Assembly (NCBI RefSeq): GCF_020054945.1
Contig: NZ_JAIHAU010000007.1
Span: 1-55,126, forward strand
Direction: 5' to 3'
Length of the DNA stretch: 55,126 nucleotides
Origin: Mahella sp.
Lineage (GTDB): Bacteria; Bacillota; Clostridia; Mahellales; Mahellaceae
Below the pieces are notes generated by a model. That model saw only the letters and a program-made list of their open reading frames with translations. It searched no databases and had not been told where the DNA came from. The position numbers and the translations under genes are program-made. Positions 7,542-16,566 of the stretch are shown in pieces (positions within the stretch are counted from its first letter, which is position 1; every line of letters begins with the position of its first letter).

Positions 7542-8837
7542 CTATTTATACTTCGGCAGCCAATCTCCATGCGCTTCTATCAGATCATCGCACATAGCCT
7601 TTATTTCGTCTATAGTAAGTTCCGCGGCAGTATGCGGATCCAACATGGCGGCCATATAGATATAATCGCGTTTTTGGGTAAGAGCTGCTTCTATGGTCAC
7701 AAGCTGCGCATTGATATTGGTGCGATTTATAGCGGCCAGTTGCTGCGGCAATTCTCCCACATAGCACGGATTAACGCCATTTCTGTCCACTAAGCACGGC
7801 ACCTCCACCACGGCATCCTGCGGCAGATTGGTTATAAGGCCGGTATTCATGACATTGCCGTGAATACGGAACGGTTTATCGGTTTCTATAGCTTCCATAA
7901 TATAAGAAGCATACTCGCGCGTACGGCTGTGTTCTATATTTTTATTTTCCACAAGATCCTCGCGCATGCTCTCCCAGCGTTTTATCTGTTCCACGCACCG
8001 GCGCGGATATTCATCCAGCGGTATGTTGAAACGCTCTATGAGCTCAGGATTCCGGTTTTTTATAAAATAAGGCAGATACTCGGCGTTATGTTCACTGGAT
8101 TCGGTTACATAATAGCCAAATTGCTTCATTATCTCATAGCGTACCATATCATTATGAGGCGTCGGGCGCGCGAAGGCTTTTTCCTTGATTTCCGGATATA
8201 GATCCTTGCCATCTTTTGTTATCTCTAACAACCATGCCTGATGATTTATGCCGGCTATTCTCCATTGCACGCCTTCAGGATCCATGCCCAAAGGTTTCAA
8301 TAGGCCGGGTACACACCCCTGCACGCTATGACATAATCCCACCGTCTTTACACCGGTAGCCTTGAGCATAGCCCCCGTCAACATAGCCATCGGATTGGTA
8401 TAATTCAAAAACCATGCATCCGGACACACCTCTTCCATATCTCTGGCAAAGTCCAACATAACCGGTATGGTCCTGAGCGCTCGGAAAATACCCCCTATAC
8501 CTAACGTATCGCCTATGGTCTGACGCAAACCGTATTTTTTCGGTATTTCAAAGTCGGTTACCGTACACGGTTCATACCCGCCGACCTGTATAGCGTTGAC
8601 CACATAATTCGCGCCTTTCAGCGCCGCTTTGCGATCGGTGTAAGCCACGATCCTGGCGTGTCCGCCATTGTTTTGGTTGATATTATTGAGCATCTTTTCG
8701 GAATCGCCGAGCCGCTGAAGATCGATGTCATATAAAGCCAGCTCGGAATCCTGTAATGCCGGAGTTAGTATACAGTCGCCCAGTACATTTTTGGCGAATA
8801 CAGTACTGCCGGCACCCATAAATGTTATTTTGGCCAT
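7542..8837 (-). CDS. melA: GH4 family glycosidase, alpha-galactosidase (MelA)-like
   Basis: This 431-residue protein starts MAKITFMGAGSTVFAKNVLG, a Rossmann NAD-binding loop typical of GH4, the NAD+/Mn2+-dependent glycosidases. Other GH4 markers are TIGDTLGIGGIFRALRTIP, LNYTNPMAM (about residue 150) and the metal-ligand segment GLCHSVQG (Cys/His about 172-173), then AGINHQAWL. The segments fit the MelA alpha-galactosidase branch rather than phospho-glucosidases, but the exact sugar is inferred. The start is chosen after GAGGGGAG; an in-frame ATG 33 bases upstream lacks a ribosome site. It diverges from an AraC-type regulator, which probably controls it. Confidence 0.85.
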   Translation of the reverse strand: MAKITFMGAGSTVFAKNVLGDCILTPALQDSELALYDIDLQRLGDSEKMLNNINQNNGGHARIVAYTDRKAALKGANYVVNAIQVGGYEPCTVTDFEIPKKYGLRQTIGDTLGIGGIFRALRTIPVMLDFARDMEEVCPDAWFLNYTNPMAMLTGAMLKATGVKTVGLCHSVQGCVPGLLKPLGMDPEGVQWRIAGINHQAWLLEITKDGKDLYPEIKEKAFARPTPHNDMVRYEIMKQFGYYVTESSEHNAEYLPYFIKNRNPELIERFNIPLDEYPRRCVEQIKRWESMREDLVENKNIEHSRTREYASYIMEAIETDKPFRIHGNVMNTGLITNLPQDAVVEVPCLVDRNGVNPCYVGELPQQLAAINRTNINAQLVTIEAALTQKRDYIYMAAMLDPHTAAELTIDEIKAMCDDLIEAHGDWLPKYK

Positions 8838-8921
8838 ATCAAGCTCCCCTCTCTGATTTTCATAATTCAATTATAACTTGTATATGCATAAATGAAATGA
8901 TACAATGCTATGAAAATATGG

Positions 8922-8927
8922 TATAAT
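8922..8927 (+). promoter_or_regulatory. -10 box of the AraC-type regulator gene
   Basis: TATAAT overlaps the first possible ATG of the frame, which argues that translation starts at the next ATG 30 bases downstream. A clear -35 box is not visible (TGATAC at an 18-base spacing is the best candidate), as expected for an activated promoter. Confidence 0.5.
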
Positions 8928-8955
8928 GTTAGATATAAAAGGAGTGAAATTTAAT

Positions 8956-9783
8956 ATGAATGATTCGTATTTTCCGGATACCAAAGAAGGCATAGATCTG
9001 AGCGTATACCACTGTGGTATAGAGCAATGTCAACCGGGGCACTCATATGGTCCGGCTGTAAGGGACCATTTCTTGATACATTATATACTGGATGGCTGCG
9101 GAAGTTTCTCGGTCGATGGCAAAGAATACCGCTTGCAGAAAAATCAGGGGTTCCTTATATGCCCCAACATAGTGACGTATTACGAGGCCGACAGCCAAAA
9201 CCCATGGACTTATACATGGGTGGGGTTCAACGGCGTAAAAGCCGAACAATATCTGAAATATGCCGGTCTGGATCGCTTTGATCCGATATTTACCTATGAT
9301 AAAGGCGATTATATCGCCAAATGTTTCTCTCAAATGATGGATGCGCGCCGGTTAAAGCGCGGTGATGCCATACGCCTTCAAGGGCTGCTTTATATATTTC
9401 TATCGGAATTAATAGAATACGGCGAGCCTAAAGTGGCAAACAGCAAAAGCCATACGGATTTGTACATAAGTAAGGCCATGCACTATATACAGACAAATTA
9501 TTCGCAGCATATGAGCATAAATGAACTGGCTGCCCATATAGGGCTTAACAGGAGTTATTTCAGCGCTCTATTTAAGCAATACGTCCATATGCCGCCCCAA
9601 GAGTTTATCGTGCGCTTTCGCATGGATAAGGCTTGCGAACTTATGCGCAACGCGGATCTGTCTATAAGCGATATAGCCAGGTCGGTGGGTTACGATGACC
9701 CCTTGAACTTCTCAAAGATATTTAAAAAGATAAAAGGAACATCGCCATATCAATATAAAAAAGGGGTTATAGCAAAATTATAA
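8956..9783 (+). CDS. AraC-family transcriptional regulator
   Basis: This 275-residue protein has an N-terminal AraC-ligand-binding cupin (residues about 20-150, with HYILDGCGSFSVDGKEYRL). It ends in a double helix-turn-helix (about 175-270) with HMSINELAAHIGLNRSYFSALFK and ISDIARSVGYDDPLNFSKIFKK. This is the usual layout of sugar-responsive AraC activators. It is divergent from the GH4 glycosidase gene, which is its likely target. The start is set by GGAGTG about ten bases before the ATG. Its stop codon lies inside a terminator hairpin shared with the convergent ATPase gene. Confidence 0.88.
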   Translation: MNDSYFPDTKEGIDLSVYHCGIEQCQPGHSYGPAVRDHFLIHYILDGCGSFSVDGKEYRLQKNQGFLICPNIVTYYEADSQNPWTYTWVGFNGVKAEQYLKYAGLDRFDPIFTYDKGDYIAKCFSQMMDARRLKRGDAIRLQGLLYIFLSELIEYGEPKVANSKSHTDLYISKAMHYIQTNYSQHMSINELAAHIGLNRSYFSALFKQYVHMPPQEFIVRFRMDKACELMRNADLSISDIARSVGYDDPLNFSKIFKKIKGTSPYQYKKGVIAKL

Positions 9784-9787
9784 CCCC
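9757..9787 (-). terminator. Terminator of the P-type ATPase gene overlapping both gene ends
   Basis: GGGGTTATA pairs with TATAACCCC across a 7-base loop. On the minus strand it is followed by CTTTTTTAT, so it terminates the ATPase transcript. The stem contains the stop codon of the AraC gene and touches that of the ATPase gene. Confidence 0.75.
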
Positions 9788-11889
9788 TATCTTGCTGCCC
9801 GCATGGAATTGAGCACCGCTATAACAGCTACGCCCACATCGGCAAACACCGCGGCCCACATCGAAGCCATGCCCGCAGCGGCCAATACCAGTACTACTGC
9901 TTTTATGCCTAAAGCCAATACTATATTTTGCTGTACTATGTGTTGGGTATGACGAGCTATATCGATAGCCTCCGGTATACGCGATACCTCATCATTCATC
10001 AATACCACATCGGCCGCCTCTATAGCGGCGTCAGAGCCAAGATCCCCCATAGCAACGCCTATATCGGCTCTGGCCAGTACCGGGGCATCGTTTATGCCGT
10101 CGCCCACAAATGCGAGTTTCTGTCCGGCAGTAACATCTTTATCTTTTTGCAGCTGTTCTAATTTTTCTACCTTTTGATCCGGCAGCAATTCGGCAAAGTA
10201 TCCGTCCAGTCCCAATCGTTGCGCGACCGCTCTGGCGATAGGCTCTCGGTCGCCGGTCAACATCACAGTTCTTATTCCCATATTCTGAAGTTGCCTTACG
10301 GTCTTGGCAGCATCCTCCTTTATCTCGTCAGCTATTACCAAATAGCCGGCATATGTGCCATTTACGGCAACATACACTATGGTGCCCATTTCATTTATAT
10401 CAGGATATTTTATATCGTATTTATCCATAAGCCCAGCATTACCGGTCAATATTTCGCGATCACCTAATACAGCCCTGACGCCTTGACCGGCTATTTCTTC
10501 ATAGACCTTTATATCCAGGCCTTCCGGCGATTGGCCATATGCTTCTATTATGGATTTGGCTATGGGATGATTGGAACGGCTCTCAGCTGCCGCCGCTATC
10601 ATCAGCAGCTCATCCCTGTCCATACCATCAGCCGGTTCGATCTTCGTCACCTTGAAGGTGCCTTTGGTCAGCGTCCCCGTTTTGTCGAATACGACGGCGC
10701 CCACCTGATTCAATGCCTCGAGGTAGTTGCCGCCTTTGATCAATATGCCATGCCGCGAGGCAGCGCCTATTCCGGCAAAGAAACCCAGCGGTATGGACAA
10801 AACCAGCGCGCATGGGCAGGATACAACCAAAAACACCAGTGCCCTATATACCCAATCGGCAAATATAGCCTGCGGGATAACCAGCGGCGGGATGACGGCT
10901 ATGGCCAATGCCGCAAACACCACTATCGGCGTATAATAGCGCGCAAAACGCGTGATGAATTTTTCGGTGGGAGCCTTTCGGCTGCCGGCCTCTTCCACCA
11001 TCTTCAGCACCCTTGACAATGTCGACTGGTCAAAAGGCTTATTTGTTTCTACCTCTATCAGTCCATATGTGTTTATAAAACCGGCCAGCACATCGTCGCC
11101 GGTATTGACCGTCCTAGGCACCGATTCGCCTGTCAGTGCGGAGGTATCCACCATGGACTGACCTTGGCTTACCTTACCATCCAACGGTATCCTCTCTCCC
11201 ACTTTCACCACTATGGTATCGCCTATATTGACGCTACGGGCATCTACCCTTTCTATAACACCGTTATGCTTTAAGTTGGCATAATCCGGCCTTACATCTA
11301 CAAGCTGTTTTATAGAGCGCCTTGAACGGTCCACAGCCTTATTCTCAAAATACATGCCTATTTGATAAAACAGCATGACCGCTACGCCTTCGGCAAATTG
11401 TCCTATGGCAAAAGCGCCCAATGTGGCTATAGACATGAGCAGGCTCTCATCGAAAACCATACCCTTTAAGATATTTGTCGCAGCTCTGAACAAAACATCG
11501 CCGCCTGATATTATATAAGCGGCTCCGAACAATACAAACTTCAGCCATGCGATATCAGGGATTAAAAATGCCGCTGCATATACAATTCCGGCTATAATAA
11601 GACGGCGCGGAGAGATATCTTCTTCGTCCTCTTCATCGCTGTCCTCTTCGATATCGTTCAAATAACGCATATTAACCTGGGGCTCTATATCGTTCACAAC
11701 ATTCTGCACCCTCTTTATAATATGCTCTTTGTCATGCTCTTCCTCCATTTCGATGGAAAGACGCTGCGTGGCCAAATTTATCGACGCATCGCATACGCCG
11801 TCTATCCGCTTTATCCCGTTCTCCATTTTAGCAGCACAACTAGCACAGTTCAAGCCGTCCAGTACAAATTCCTCTCGCTGCTCTGGCAT
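9787..11889 (-). CDS. cadA: Heavy-metal P1B-type ATPase (Zn/Cd/Pb-type, CadA/ZntA-like)
   Basis: This 700-residue protein has an N-terminal HMA domain with LNCASCAAKME (about 13-23), a short acidic linker (EEDSDEEDEED), and about eight membrane segments. The translocation motif SCPCALVLSIP falls near residue 357 and the phosphorylated Asp in FDKTGTLT near residue 400. HPIAKSI (nucleotide-binding domain), MLTGD and VGDGINDAP follow. SCPC in membrane helix 6 plus CASC fits the P1B-2 group exporting Zn2+, Cd2+ or Pb2+. It would pump metal out of the cytosol. The start follows GGAG by eight bases; two upstream in-frame starts are too close to it. A palindromic sequence near the promoter may bind a metal sensor. 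Confidence 0.88.
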   Translation of the reverse strand: MPEQREEFVLDGLNCASCAAKMENGIKRIDGVCDASINLATQRLSIEMEEEHDKEHIIKRVQNVVNDIEPQVNMRYLNDIEEDSDEEDEEDISPRRLIIAGIVYAAAFLIPDIAWLKFVLFGAAYIISGGDVLFRAATNILKGMVFDESLLMSIATLGAFAIGQFAEGVAVMLFYQIGMYFENKAVDRSRRSIKQLVDVRPDYANLKHNGVIERVDARSVNIGDTIVVKVGERIPLDGKVSQGQSMVDTSALTGESVPRTVNTGDDVLAGFINTYGLIEVETNKPFDQSTLSRVLKMVEEAGSRKAPTEKFITRFARYYTPIVVFAALAIAVIPPLVIPQAIFADWVYRALVFLVVSCPCALVLSIPLGFFAGIGAASRHGILIKGGNYLEALNQVGAVVFDKTGTLTKGTFKVTKIEPADGMDRDELLMIAAAAESRSNHPIAKSIIEAYGQSPEGLDIKVYEEIAGQGVRAVLGDREILTGNAGLMDKYDIKYPDINEMGTIVYVAVNGTYAGYLVIADEIKEDAAKTVRQLQNMGIRTVMLTGDREPIARAVAQRLGLDGYFAELLPDQKVEKLEQLQKDKDVTAGQKLAFVGDGINDAPVLARADIGVAMGDLGSDAAIEAADVVLMNDEVSRIPEAIDIARHTQHIVQQNIVLALGIKAVVLVLAAAGMASMWAAVFADVGVAVIAVLNSMRAAR

Positions 11890-11913
11890 AAACATCACTC
11901 CAGTCGTATAAAT

Positions 11914-11933
11914 ATATGCTCAATTGCTCATAT
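11914..11933. promoter_or_regulatory. Candidate metal-sensor operator upstream of the P-type ATPase
   Basis: The 20-base ATATGCTCAATTGCTCATAT is an imperfect palindrome (8 of 10 positions per arm) containing a direct repeat of TGCTCA. It lies just downstream of the promoter -10, where ArsR/CadC-type sensors bind imperfect 12-2-12 repeats. No sensor gene is adjacent. Inference from position and symmetry only. Confidence 0.4.
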
Positions 11934-11942
11934 GTTAATTAT

Positions 11943-11970
11943 ATTATACACCTCTCTGCAATGAAGTCAA
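11943..11970 (-). promoter_or_regulatory. Promoter of the P-type ATPase gene
   Basis: On the minus strand TTGACT, a 16-base spacer and TATAAT lie about 55 bases upstream of the start codon. Confidence 0.65.
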
Positions 11971-11982
11971 TACCAGTGAAAA

Positions 11983-12031
11983 TAAAGCCGCGCCCAGACC
12001 CATGTTTGAAAACACGGGAATGTGGCGCGGC
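11983..12031 (-). terminator. Terminator of trpB2
   Basis: On the minus strand GCCGCGCC and GGCGCGGC form an outer stem. It encloses an internal loop and a second stem (CCCGTGTTT with AAACATGGG, one wobble pair) and is followed by TTTATTTT. It lies about 45 bases after the trpB2 stop. Confidence 0.75.
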
Positions 12032-12075
12032 GATTCCTTTAGTCGTCGGGTCTATAACTATCCTATACTATACTT

Positions 12076-13431
12076 CTATACTTGAGGCAATGCCTCCAAT
12101 GCCCGTATCAATTCGTCCTCCAGCAAAGACGAATCCTGCAGCTGACCGGATAGATAGGCATCATAAGCGCCCATATCGAAATAGCCATGGCCGCTCAGAT
12201 TAAACAATATAGTTCTTGCCTCCCCTGCTTCTTTTGCTGCCAAAGCCTCATCTATGGCCGCTTTTATGGCATGCGATGATTCAGGCGCCGGTACTATAGC
12301 CTCATTCTGTGCAAAGAGTTTGGCGGCGTCAAATATCTCGCGCTGATCATAGGCTTTAGCCTCTATTAAGCCATCGTGCAGCAGTTGGCTCTCTAAAGGT
12401 GAGGCGCCATGATAACGCAACCCGCCCGCATGTATGCCCGGCGGCATAAAATCATGACCTACCGTATACATCATCATCATAGGAGTCAACTTAGCAACAT
12501 CACCGTAATCATAGGCAAACCTGCCCTTTGTCAGGCTTGGGCAAGCCGTGGGCTCCACAGCCATTATACGGGTCTTTTTACCCTCTTTTATCTTATCGTA
12601 AACAAAAGGCATGGCTATCCCGCCGAAATTGCTGCCGCCACCCGAGCACGCTATTATCACATCAGGATAACAGCCGGCCTTTTCCATCTGCTTTTTGGCT
12701 TCCAAGCCTATAACTGTTTGATGTAATACTACGTGATTGAGCACGCTGCCCAGGGCATAATTGGTGTCGCTATGGTTAATGGCATCCTCAACAGCCTCGC
12801 TTATAGCTACACCCAGGCTACCCATAGAATTTGGGTCTTTAGCCAATACATCCCTGCCGGCCTGAGTCTTATCGCTTGGGCTCGGTATGACAGAAGCTCC
12901 AAACAGCTGCATCATTGAACGCCTATATGGTTTCTGCTGGTAGCTTACCTTCACCATATAAACCGTACATTCCATCCCGAAGAAATTACACGCCATAGCC
13001 AGAGCGCTGCCCCATTGACCCGCTCCGGTTTCGGTGGCCAATCTCTTTATGCCGGCCTTCTTATTATAATAAGCCTGCGGTATGGCGGTATTGAGTTTAT
13101 GGCTGCCGGCCGGACTAGCGCCCTCGTGTTTATAGTATATTCTGGCCGGTGTATCCAAAGCCTTTTCTAATCGACGCGCCCTATACAACGGCGACGGTCT
13201 CCACAACCGATACAGCTCACGCACTTCCTCAGGGATCTCTATCCAACGCTCGACGCTCATCTCCTGCTTTAAAAGCTCCATAGGAAAGATCACCGAGAGA
13301 TCCTCCGGTCCGGCCGGTTGGCCGGTTTTTGGATTAAGCGGCGGTTTTACCGCATTTAGCAAGTCGGCCTGGATATTGTACCAATGGGTGGGTATCTCGT
13401 TTTCATCAAGCAATATCTTAGTATCGCTCAT
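12076..13431 (-). CDS. trpB2: Tryptophan synthase beta chain, TrpB2 type
   Basis: This 451-residue PLP enzyme opens with the TrpB2-specific N-terminal extension ([28 protein letters not shown]). The PLP lysine lies in [14 protein letters not shown] (about residues 115-128), the TGAGQWGSA loop follows, and a phosphate-binding [10 protein letters not shown] is near 263. TrpB2 catalyses the condensation of indole and serine to tryptophan and in many organisms works without TrpA. It stands alone here: no trpA or other trp gene flanks it, fitting an indole-salvage role. It has its own promoter and terminator. Annotation as the large TrpB-like form is firm from length and N-terminus. Confidence 0.92.
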   Translation of the reverse strand: MSDTKILLDENEIPTHWYNIQADLLNAVKPPLNPKTGQPAGPEDLSVIFPMELLKQEMSVERWIEIPEEVRELYRLWRPSPLYRARRLEKALDTPARIYYKHEGASPAGSHKLNTAIPQAYYNKKAGIKRLATETGAGQWGSALAMACNFFGMECTVYMVKVSYQQKPYRRSMMQLFGASVIPSPSDKTQAGRDVLAKDPNSMGSLGVAISEAVEDAINHSDTNYALGSVLNHVVLHQTVIGLEAKKQMEKAGCYPDVIIACSGGGSNFGGIAMPFVYDKIKEGKKTRIMAVEPTACPSLTKGRFAYDYGDVAKLTPMMMMYTVGHDFMPPGIHAGGLRYHGASPLESQLLHDGLIEAKAYDQREIFDAAKLFAQNEAIVPAPESSHAIKAAIDEALAAKEAGEARTILFNLSGHGYFDMGAYDAYLSGQLQDSSLLEDELIRALEALPQV

Positions 13432-13469
13432 CTCAACTCAACTCCTCTGTTCAAAATTATAACGGGTAT

Positions 13470-13499
13470 ATTATACCATATTCCCTCATAGGCTTACAA
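13470..13499 (-). promoter_or_regulatory. Promoter of trpB2
   Basis: On the minus strand TTGTAA, an 18-base spacer and TATAAT lie about 40 bases upstream of the start. No T-box or leader peptide is seen between it and the start codon. Confidence 0.55.
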
Positions 13500-13518
13500 C
13501 AATAAAACTCCTGCTATA

Positions 13519-13625
13519 GGTTTGACAATATATACCTCGCTACGGCTGTGAAGCTGGACCACTACGCAATCAAAGATTGCTGTGGTCCCACGCTTCAAAA
13601 GCCCGCTCAGCATATATGTCAAGCC
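13519..13625. repeat. 107-bp imperfect palindrome (MITE/REP-like)
   Basis: The arms fold on a centre at about 13573: GCAATC-AAA-GATTGC, then GGACCAC/GTGGTCC, then GAAGC/GCTTC. The outer ends are GGTTTGACA and, read inverted, GGCTTGACA. Arms of about 52 bases interrupted by small bulges with related termini suggest a miniature inverted-repeat element rather than a simple terminator. No T-run follows on either strand. Only one copy is present in the window. Confidence 0.55.
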
Positions 13626-13639
13626 TTATATCACGTAAT

Positions 13640-13757
13640 TATTGCGTACTTACAATTCGTTTCGCTTGAGCAAGCTAACGCCGGCAATATTTCATGAGTG
13701 GGCATAGGATTTATATCTTTGCATGCGCTGAGTTCGCCATATTACGAATCGCAGGTG
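13640..13757. repeat. Intergenic repeat, copy A
   Basis: A 45-base core (13644-13688, starting GCGTACTTACAATTCG) is identical to bases 51103-51147. The roughly 75 bases to its right match, as reverse complement, the roughly 75 bases left of the core in copy B at high identity (about 85-90% by eye, for example CTCATGAAATATTG in both). The core therefore has the same orientation in the two copies while the flank is inverted. It contains GCTTGAGCAAGC, a small hairpin. It lies just downstream of the UPF0182 gene and is bounded by inverted TATATCACG/CGTGATATA. Not coding. Confidence 0.7.
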
Positions 13758-13767
13758 CCGTGATATA

Positions 13768-16491
13768 TCATTTCTGGCCTGTCGCCTGCTTGAGCACATC
13801 CTCGAGCTGTTTCAAATATTCACCGTAGGCGGCCCAGTCTCCGCGTTGCGATGCATCCTTAGCCTGCTGCAGCAGATCATTAGCCTGCCTTATGAGATCC
13901 TGCTGCTGTGGTGTACCGGGAGCCGCAGGCGCCGCAGGCTGCGCTTGTTGTTCTTCTTCTATACCAAATATGCGGTTTAAAGCGGCTTCAAGGTTATCCT
14001 CCATAACCAGCTTATTTTCATAGAACATTATAACCTTCTTGACCTCGGGCAGACTGTTCTCGGTGGCCGAGCGTATATAAAGCGGCTCCACATAAAGCAG
14101 CGAATTCTCTATCGGTATGACCAGCGTATTGCCTCGCACCACTGATGAGCCCTGCTGATTCCACAGCGTTAACTCCTTCGATATGTTGGTATCCTGATCA
14201 ATGGTATATTCGACCTGCATAGGCCCATATACCAGCTTGTCTTTTGGGAATCTGTATACGATAAGCTTACCGTAATCGTCGCCGTCCATGCGCGCAGCCA
14301 TCCACGCCGTCATGTTATCCTTCTTTACCGGCGTAAACGGCACCATTAGCACAAATTCCGCTTTATCCTCTCCCGGCAATTTCATTATTATATATTGCGA
14401 TTCAATCTCCTGTATTTCATTGCCATATTTTTCATTAGCTATATCCCATGCATCTTCGCCGCTGTAAAACACCTGTGGATCAGTCATATGATAACGCCTA
14501 TATATTTCAGCCTGTACATCGAATAGAAGTTGCGGATAACGCAGATTATCCTTAAGACCGGCCGGCATATCATCGGCATCTTTAAACAACTTCGGGAATA
14601 TTCCTTTATACACATCGGCTATGGGATCGGTCTCATCCACGATATAGAAATCGGTTTTGCCATTATATGCGTTTATAATTACTTTAACCGAATTGCGCAT
14701 ATAATTCACGCCCAAATTCATATTATCCGGCTCTGCATACGGATATCTGTCGCTTGTAGTATAAGCATCTATTATCCAATATAGCCTGCCATCGTCGCCT
14801 ATAATGATATACGGGTCATCGTCGTAGCGCAAAAACGGCGCTATCATCCTCACTCTATCAGCTATATCGCGATTTATCAGTATCCTGCTCTCAGCGTTTA
14901 TATCCGATGACAAAAGCAATCTGAAATCCCCTGTATACAGCGTAAACAGCAGCCGATTTGCAAATGACATAGCTATGCCGCTTTCTTCCTGATAGATTGT
15001 TTCCTTATTTTGTTCTCCCATGGGATAATCGAATTCCTTTTGCTTCGTCTTTACTATAACATATTGATCGGTAGATTCGCCGAAGTATATTTCCGGCCTC
15101 TTTATGTCGACGCCATCAGCGTTCTTAGGCGGTATATCCTTTATAACCAACTGCGGTTGTCCACTAGGCGTTACGGCATTCACAGGCGACATAACAACGC
15201 CATAACCGTGTGTATATCTAAGATGCTGATTTATCCACGTCTTAGCATTATCCGGAAGCTTATCGATATTTAGCTCCCTAGGTGATAAAAATACCTCGGT
15301 ATAACGGTTATCCAGCATATAACGATCTATATCTATATCGTTGAATTGATAATACAGCCTTATACCCTGCAATTGATTATATACCTCCAATGCCGGTCTA
15401 TAATCGTTAATCCGTATATTATCTATAGTATCCCTGTTTTCGTTTAGATCCTGAACCGTCAGAGTCTGATCCGCACTAAAATCCTTTTCTTCTATTTTAT
15501 CCAAACCATAAGCCATCTTTGTATACTTTATGTTGTTCTCTATATAAGGCTGTTCTTTCTTAAATTCATTGGCCGATACAATCAGACCTTGAACCACGCC
15601 TCCGACAACAGCCGAAGTTACAAGAAGCGCCAATATAGCCAGAGGAGCCGATGCAGCCCACCATATCTTTTGCCTTATAGCTCCTATAATAAAAACAAAC
15701 GCTCCCGCAACCGATACAATCATAAGTATTCTGTAAAACAGCAGGGTAACGTGAATATCGGTATATCCCGCTCCTACAACCTTGCCGCGCGTAGAATACA
15801 GAAGGTCAAAGGTTTTTAAGTAATAACCGAAAGCCAGCGTAAGAAAGAATATGAAACCGAGCCATGCTATACGCTCTATAGCCGCACGTACTATATCCTT
15901 GTTTGAAACAACCCTAATAACGTTATCCTTCTCGAACAAACGATAAAAGCGCATTTTATCCGACATATACATAAGAGCGTATGCCAGTATTGTAACTATC
16001 GCCAATATAACAGTAAAATTCAATATAAAGCTATAAAGGCTATGTAAAAAAGGTAAACGGAACATATAAAGGCTTAGGTCATGCCCAAAAATCGGATCTT
16101 TTATGCCAAAATCGGATGAATTGATAAACGTGAGCCATTGGGACCATATACCCGAGGATTCGGATAAAGCCACTGTAATAGATATGAACAATAAAGCTAT
16201 GATTATAACAGTATTCAACAAATGAGATTGCCGTTTGGTTAAATCGGCCGCCATATAACGTGCGTAATCGCGCTTAATCATATTGCTATATGCATACAAT
16301 ACAGCAAATACTGCTATAAAAACGGGAATAGCTATTTGTGCCTGCGTTATAAAGCGGGTCATGAATACCGAAAGGTAACCTATGCTGTCGAGCCATTGGT
16401 AGTCCACAAAAAATCCCGTCAAAGCCAGCAATACTATAATAACGGCTATTATTATCGTTATAAGCCATCCTATCCATCGTTTCAGCGTCAT
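13768..16491 (-). CDS. UPF0182 (COG1615) large membrane protein
   Basis: This is a 907-residue protein of the UPF0182 family. The N-terminal third holds about seven transmembrane helices (first at about residues 8-30). A long extracytoplasmic domain begins around residue 270 (NNIKYTKMAYGLDKI, TEVFLSPREL, YTHGYGVVMSPVNAV). The protein ends in a Gln/Ala/Pro-rich tail with EYLKQLEDVLKQ. The family is widespread in Actinobacteria, Cyanobacteria and Clostridia and has no established function. The first plausible start is the ATG of MTLKRWIGW. An upstream extension of the frame would translate a structured repeat and is not credible. This ATG directly follows the hairpin end of a mobile element and has no clear ribosome site, so expression may have been altered by the insertion. 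Confidence 0.85.
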   Translation of the reverse strand: MTLKRWIGWLITIIIAVIIVLLALTGFFVDYQWLDSIGYLSVFMTRFITQAQIAIPVFIAVFAVLYAYSNMIKRDYARYMAADLTKRQSHLLNTVIIIALLFISITVALSESSGIWSQWLTFINSSDFGIKDPIFGHDLSLYMFRLPFLHSLYSFILNFTVILAIVTILAYALMYMSDKMRFYRLFEKDNVIRVVSNKDIVRAAIERIAWLGFIFFLTLAFGYYLKTFDLLYSTRGKVVGAGYTDIHVTLLFYRILMIVSVAGAFVFIIGAIRQKIWWAASAPLAILALLVTSAVVGGVVQGLIVSANEFKKEQPYIENNIKYTKMAYGLDKIEEKDFSADQTLTVQDLNENRDTIDNIRINDYRPALEVYNQLQGIRLYYQFNDIDIDRYMLDNRYTEVFLSPRELNIDKLPDNAKTWINQHLRYTHGYGVVMSPVNAVTPSGQPQLVIKDIPPKNADGVDIKRPEIYFGESTDQYVIVKTKQKEFDYPMGEQNKETIYQEESGIAMSFANRLLFTLYTGDFRLLLSSDINAESRILINRDIADRVRMIAPFLRYDDDPYIIIGDDGRLYWIIDAYTTSDRYPYAEPDNMNLGVNYMRNSVKVIINAYNGKTDFYIVDETDPIADVYKGIFPKLFKDADDMPAGLKDNLRYPQLLFDVQAEIYRRYHMTDPQVFYSGEDAWDIANEKYGNEIQEIESQYIIMKLPGEDKAEFVLMVPFTPVKKDNMTAWMAARMDGDDYGKLIVYRFPKDKLVYGPMQVEYTIDQDTNISKELTLWNQQGSSVVRGNTLVIPIENSLLYVEPLYIRSATENSLPEVKKVIMFYENKLVMEDNLEAALNRIFGIEEEQQAQPAAPAAPGTPQQQDLIRQANDLLQQAKDASQRGDWAAYGEYLKQLEDVLKQATGQK

Positions 16492-16499
16492 CAAAAATT

Positions 16500-16543
16500 G
16501 GCGCAGGAGACTCCATCCTCCGCATGGTGGAGAGGAATGCGCC
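16500..16543 (-). repeat. Right-end hairpin of the omega-RNA element
   Basis: On the minus strand GGCGCA...TGCGCC encloses a second pairing between CTCCA and TGGAG, followed by AATTTTTGATG. The hairpin sits immediately before the UPF0182 start codon. Its form matches the subterminal hairpins that TnpA recognises in IS200/IS605 elements, and the T-run could also make it a weak terminator. Confidence 0.55.
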
Positions 16544-16566
16544 TTTGCCTCCTTTCGTATTTTTAG

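Noticed and set aside
11983-12060. T-box or attenuator linked to trpB2
   Set aside because: The hairpin is downstream of trpB2 and followed by a T-run, so it is a terminator; upstream of trpB2 no specifier or T-box sequence was seen.
13432-13767. CRISPR-like array in the repeat-rich gap
   Set aside because: The repeats are palindromic elements of different sequence, not regularly spaced direct repeats with spacers.
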